From positions 1,802-15,446 of the forward strand of contig MFRX01000010.1 in NCBI GenBank assembly GCA_001784725.1: a DNA stretch of 13,645 nt, given 5' to 3'. Below are positions 11,655 through 13,645 of the stretch, one piece after another. Positions within the stretch are counted from its first letter, which is position 1. Each line of letters starts with the position of its first letter. The position numbers were made by a program, and so were the translations under genes. Source of the stretch: Candidatus Moranbacteria bacterium RIFCSPHIGHO2_02_FULL_40_12b. Its GTDB lineage: Bacteria; Patescibacteriota; Minisyncoccia; Moranbacterales; 2-12-FULL-40-10. The notes beneath the pieces were generated by a model. That model was not told the DNA's origin. It searched no databases and saw only the letters and a program-made list of their open reading frames with translations.

Positions 11655-13645
11655 TTATATTTTCCATTTATCTCTCACTGACTGATCTTCTTTGGGATCT
11701 TCGTAGTTTGGTTCCACTGCGGAATTATCTGATTGGGTTAAAATCTCTCTGGGTTTTGACCCTTCCGCCGGGCCGACAATTCCCTCTTCTTCCAGCCGGT
11801 CCAGTATGCGCGCGGCCTTCGGATAACCCAGCCGCAGATGTCTTTGCAAAAGCGACGCGGAGGCCTTTTTAAATCTCGTCACCAGGTCTTTGGCTTTTTC
11901 ATATAGTTCCGCGTCTTCGTCATCCGAAATTTCTCCGCCGCTGAAATTAAATCCTCCCGCGATTGGCGGCTCCGCGATATTTTCAAGTTCTCCGTTCTCA
12001 TCAAAATTTCTGGCTTCTTTTAAAATATATTTAACCACTTCTTTGACTTCGTTCTCGCTTACGAAGACCCCCTGAATTCTTTTTGGCTTTTGGTACTCGG
12101 CTGAAAGATAAAGCATGTCGCCGTTTCCCACTAATTTTTCGGCGCCGCTCATATCAAGAACTGTCCGAGAGTCAATCTGGGTCGCGACCTGAAAAGCGAT
12201 TCTGGTCGTGATATTCGCTTTAATAAGGCCTGTAAGCACATTAACATCCGGACGCTGGGTTGACAATACAAGATGGATTCCGACTGCCCGCGCCATTTGC
12301 GCCAGCCGGATTATCGCTCCTTCCACAACTTTGCCGTGAGACGCCATCAGTTCCGCCATTTCGTCAATGATAACCACGATATAGGGAAGTTTTTTCAGTT
12401 CTTCCTCGATTAATTCTCCGGAAGTCGGATCGTTGTATGTCCTTTTTTGCCCCTCCTTGACTTTTTGGTTATAGGAAATTATGTCTTTGGAGCGCATTTC
12501 CTGCAAGAGCCGGTATCTTTTTTCCATTTCCCCGACCATTCTCTTGAGAGCGTTTATGACTTTCGCGCTTTCCACTATCACGCCATGGCCGGCCAGATAT
12601 GGAATTCTATTATAACTCGTGAGTTCCACCCTCTTGGGATCAACCAGGACAATTTTCATGTCCTGCGGGGAATTTTGGTAAAAAAGGGACAGCAGAATGG
12701 TATTGATGCAGATGCTTTTTCCTTTTCCGGTTGATCCGGCAATCAGGAGATGGGGCATTTTGGCCAGATCGGCGAAAATAAAGCTCCCGCTGACGTCTTT
12801 TCCCAACGCGATGTTCAGGTTTGATTTGCGCGCCTGGAATTCATTGCTCTCCAGCATTTCGCGCAGCCGTACTCTCGCCTTTTTTTTATTAGGCACTTCA
12901 ATTCCCACGAATGGTTTCCCTGGAATCGGCGCTTCAATCCTGATTGGATGTTGGGAAAGAGCCAGCGCCAGATTGCTGTTAAGTTCGGTAATGCGGCTAA
13001 GCTTGACTCCCGGCGCGGGTTGAAAACTATACTGCGTTACCGTCGGTCCGGTTTTGATTTCCCCCAGCTCAACTTCAATGCCGAAGTGTTTGAGCGCATT
13101 CTTAATCACTTCCGCTTGGCGCTCAATGTCTCCGCCGACCGCTTTTTCGCTTTCTTTCTCCAAAATATCAGTCGGGGGGGATTTCCATTTTTGGTCAAGG
13201 CCATGGACAAAAAATTCGTCTTTGATTCTTTTCTTCCCCGCGCCCGGCGCTGAAAATTTTTCTCCGCTTTCCGATTTTTTCTTATCGTTGACGTCTTCAA
13301 TAAAATTTATCTGCTTTATGTTGGGATCTTCCGTTGTTTCCTCTTTTTTTATTTCAGCCGGTTGTTCCTCCGGTTTTTCTTCCAGTCCGAATTTGTCATT
13401 CGCGACATCTTCCGCATATGGGGTGTATTCCTTTTCATCACTCTCTTTTTTCCTGAAAATTCCGGCCATTCTTAACAAAAAACCGCTGATGGAAAAATTA
13501 AAAGCGATTATCGCTCCAATCATAAAAATAGCGGCAATAATAATAATGCCTCCGCTTTTTCCGGCTAGTTTCGTGAAAGAAAGCAAAATCAAATATCCCA
13601 GATATCCTCCCCCTTCGCCTTTTTTGGCCACTTCCAGAATTTTTG
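11655..13645 (-). CDS. ftsK: DNA translocase FtsK/SpoIIIE, N-terminus beyond the window
   Basis: FtsK is the septal DNA pump that clears chromosome ends during division. The frame is open to the right edge. A GTG at 13631 is possible but unlikely, because the visible start GGGYLGYLILLSFTKLAGKSG corresponds to the last part of the FtsK four-helix membrane domain, so earlier helices lie outside. Numbering from that GTG: membrane helices about 11-21 and 28-46, charged linker 60-165, alpha/beta motor with Walker A GSTGKGKS (299-306) and Walker B VVIIDEMAEL (419-428), DPKRVELTSY (331-340), QMARAVGIHLVLSTQRPDVNVLTG (445-468), and the winged-helix gamma domain (570-631) with LLQRHLRLGYPKAARILDRLEEEGIVG. 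A short acidic tail follows. The Walker A Lys303 replaces the usual Ser, but the signature is intact. Confidence 0.96.
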   Translation of the reverse strand, partial: KILEVAKKGEGGGYLGYLILLSFTKLAGKSGGIIIIAAIFMIGAIIAFNFSISGFLLRMAGIFRKKESDEKEYTPYAEDVANDKFGLEEKPEEQPAEIKKEETTEDPNIKQINFIEDVNDKKKSESGEKFSAPGAGKKRIKDEFFVHGLDQKWKSPPTDILEKESEKAVGGDIERQAEVIKNALKHFGIEVELGEIKTGPTVTQYSFQPAPGVKLSRITELNSNLALALSQHPIRIEAPIPGKPFVGIEVPNKKKARVRLREMLESNEFQARKSNLNIALGKDVSGSFIFADLAKMPHLLIAGSTGKGKSICINTILLSLFYQNSPQDMKIVLVDPKRVELTSYNRIPYLAGHGVIVESAKVINALKRMVGEMEKRYRLLQEMRSKDIISYNQKVKEGQKRTYNDPTSGELIEEELKKLPYIVVIIDEMAELMASHGKVVEGAIIRLAQMARAVGIHLVLSTQRPDVNVLTGLIKANITTRIAFQVATQIDSRTVLDMSGAEKLVGNGDMLYLSAEYQKPKRIQGVFVSENEVKEVVKYILKEARNFDENGELENIAEPPIAGGFNFSGGEISDDEDAELYEKAKDLVTRFKKASASLLQRHLRLGYPKAARILDRLEEEGIVGPAEGSKPREILTQSDNSAVEPNYEDPKEDQSVRDKWKI

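Noticed and set aside
12447..13253. Plus-strand frames of about 100 codons opposite ftsK
   Set aside because: They are antisense to the conserved motor and linker regions and have no features of their own.

Overview
The window looks like a chromosomal segment of a Candidate Phyla Radiation (Patescibacteria) bacterium, most likely from the Parcubacteria side. The grounds are: secreted proteins with the GWI-x-F repeats and 'VGIGTTSP' repeat architecture common in that group; S18 followed by efp with no rplI (L9) gene; near-complete absence of Shine-Dalgarno sequences before start codons; AT-rich intergenic DNA packed with imperfect palindromes; and compact core genes. No rRNA, tRNA, CRISPR array, phage or IS transposase gene is visible. 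The lineage is inferred from style only; no marker phylogeny could be run.

Layout. 1-2314 (minus strand) carries three envelope or secreted genes: a GWI-repeat secreted protein, a small single-pass membrane protein, and a repeat adhesin or tail-fibre-like protein that runs off the left edge and has no stop inside the window. 2447-3508 (minus) is a nucleotidyltransferase-fold protein that appears to carry an in-frame palindromic insertion with perfect 14-bp terminal inverted repeats. 3616-6447 (minus) is uvrA. 6448-6789 is the control region divergent to uvrA; it holds the promoter of the ribosomal operon, a structured leader matching the outline of the S6:S18 autoregulatory element, a second GC-rich hairpin and a palindrome. 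6790-8699 (plus) is rpsF-ssb-rpsR-efp, with an imperfect palindrome in every intergenic gap.

8700-9246 is the densest non-core stretch. It holds a roughly 100-bp element with 21-bp terminal inverted repeats and a partial second copy 460 bp away, a perfect 35-bp palindromic bidirectional terminator, an unlisted 50-codon membrane microprotein gene, and upstream of that gene a consensus promoter followed within 50 nt by a terminator (a small RNA or an attenuator). 9247-13645 (minus) holds, in transcription order, ftsK (N-terminus beyond the right edge), a rodZ-type gene, recA and a small cysteine-rich protein gene.

Functionally the window joins genome maintenance (UvrA, SSB, RecA, FtsK), translation (S6, S18, EF-P), cell shape (RodZ-like) and cell-surface proteins. 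The most unusual material is non-coding or parasitic: two kinds of short palindromic elements, one of them inside a gene, and a family of intergenic palindromes built from short repeated words.
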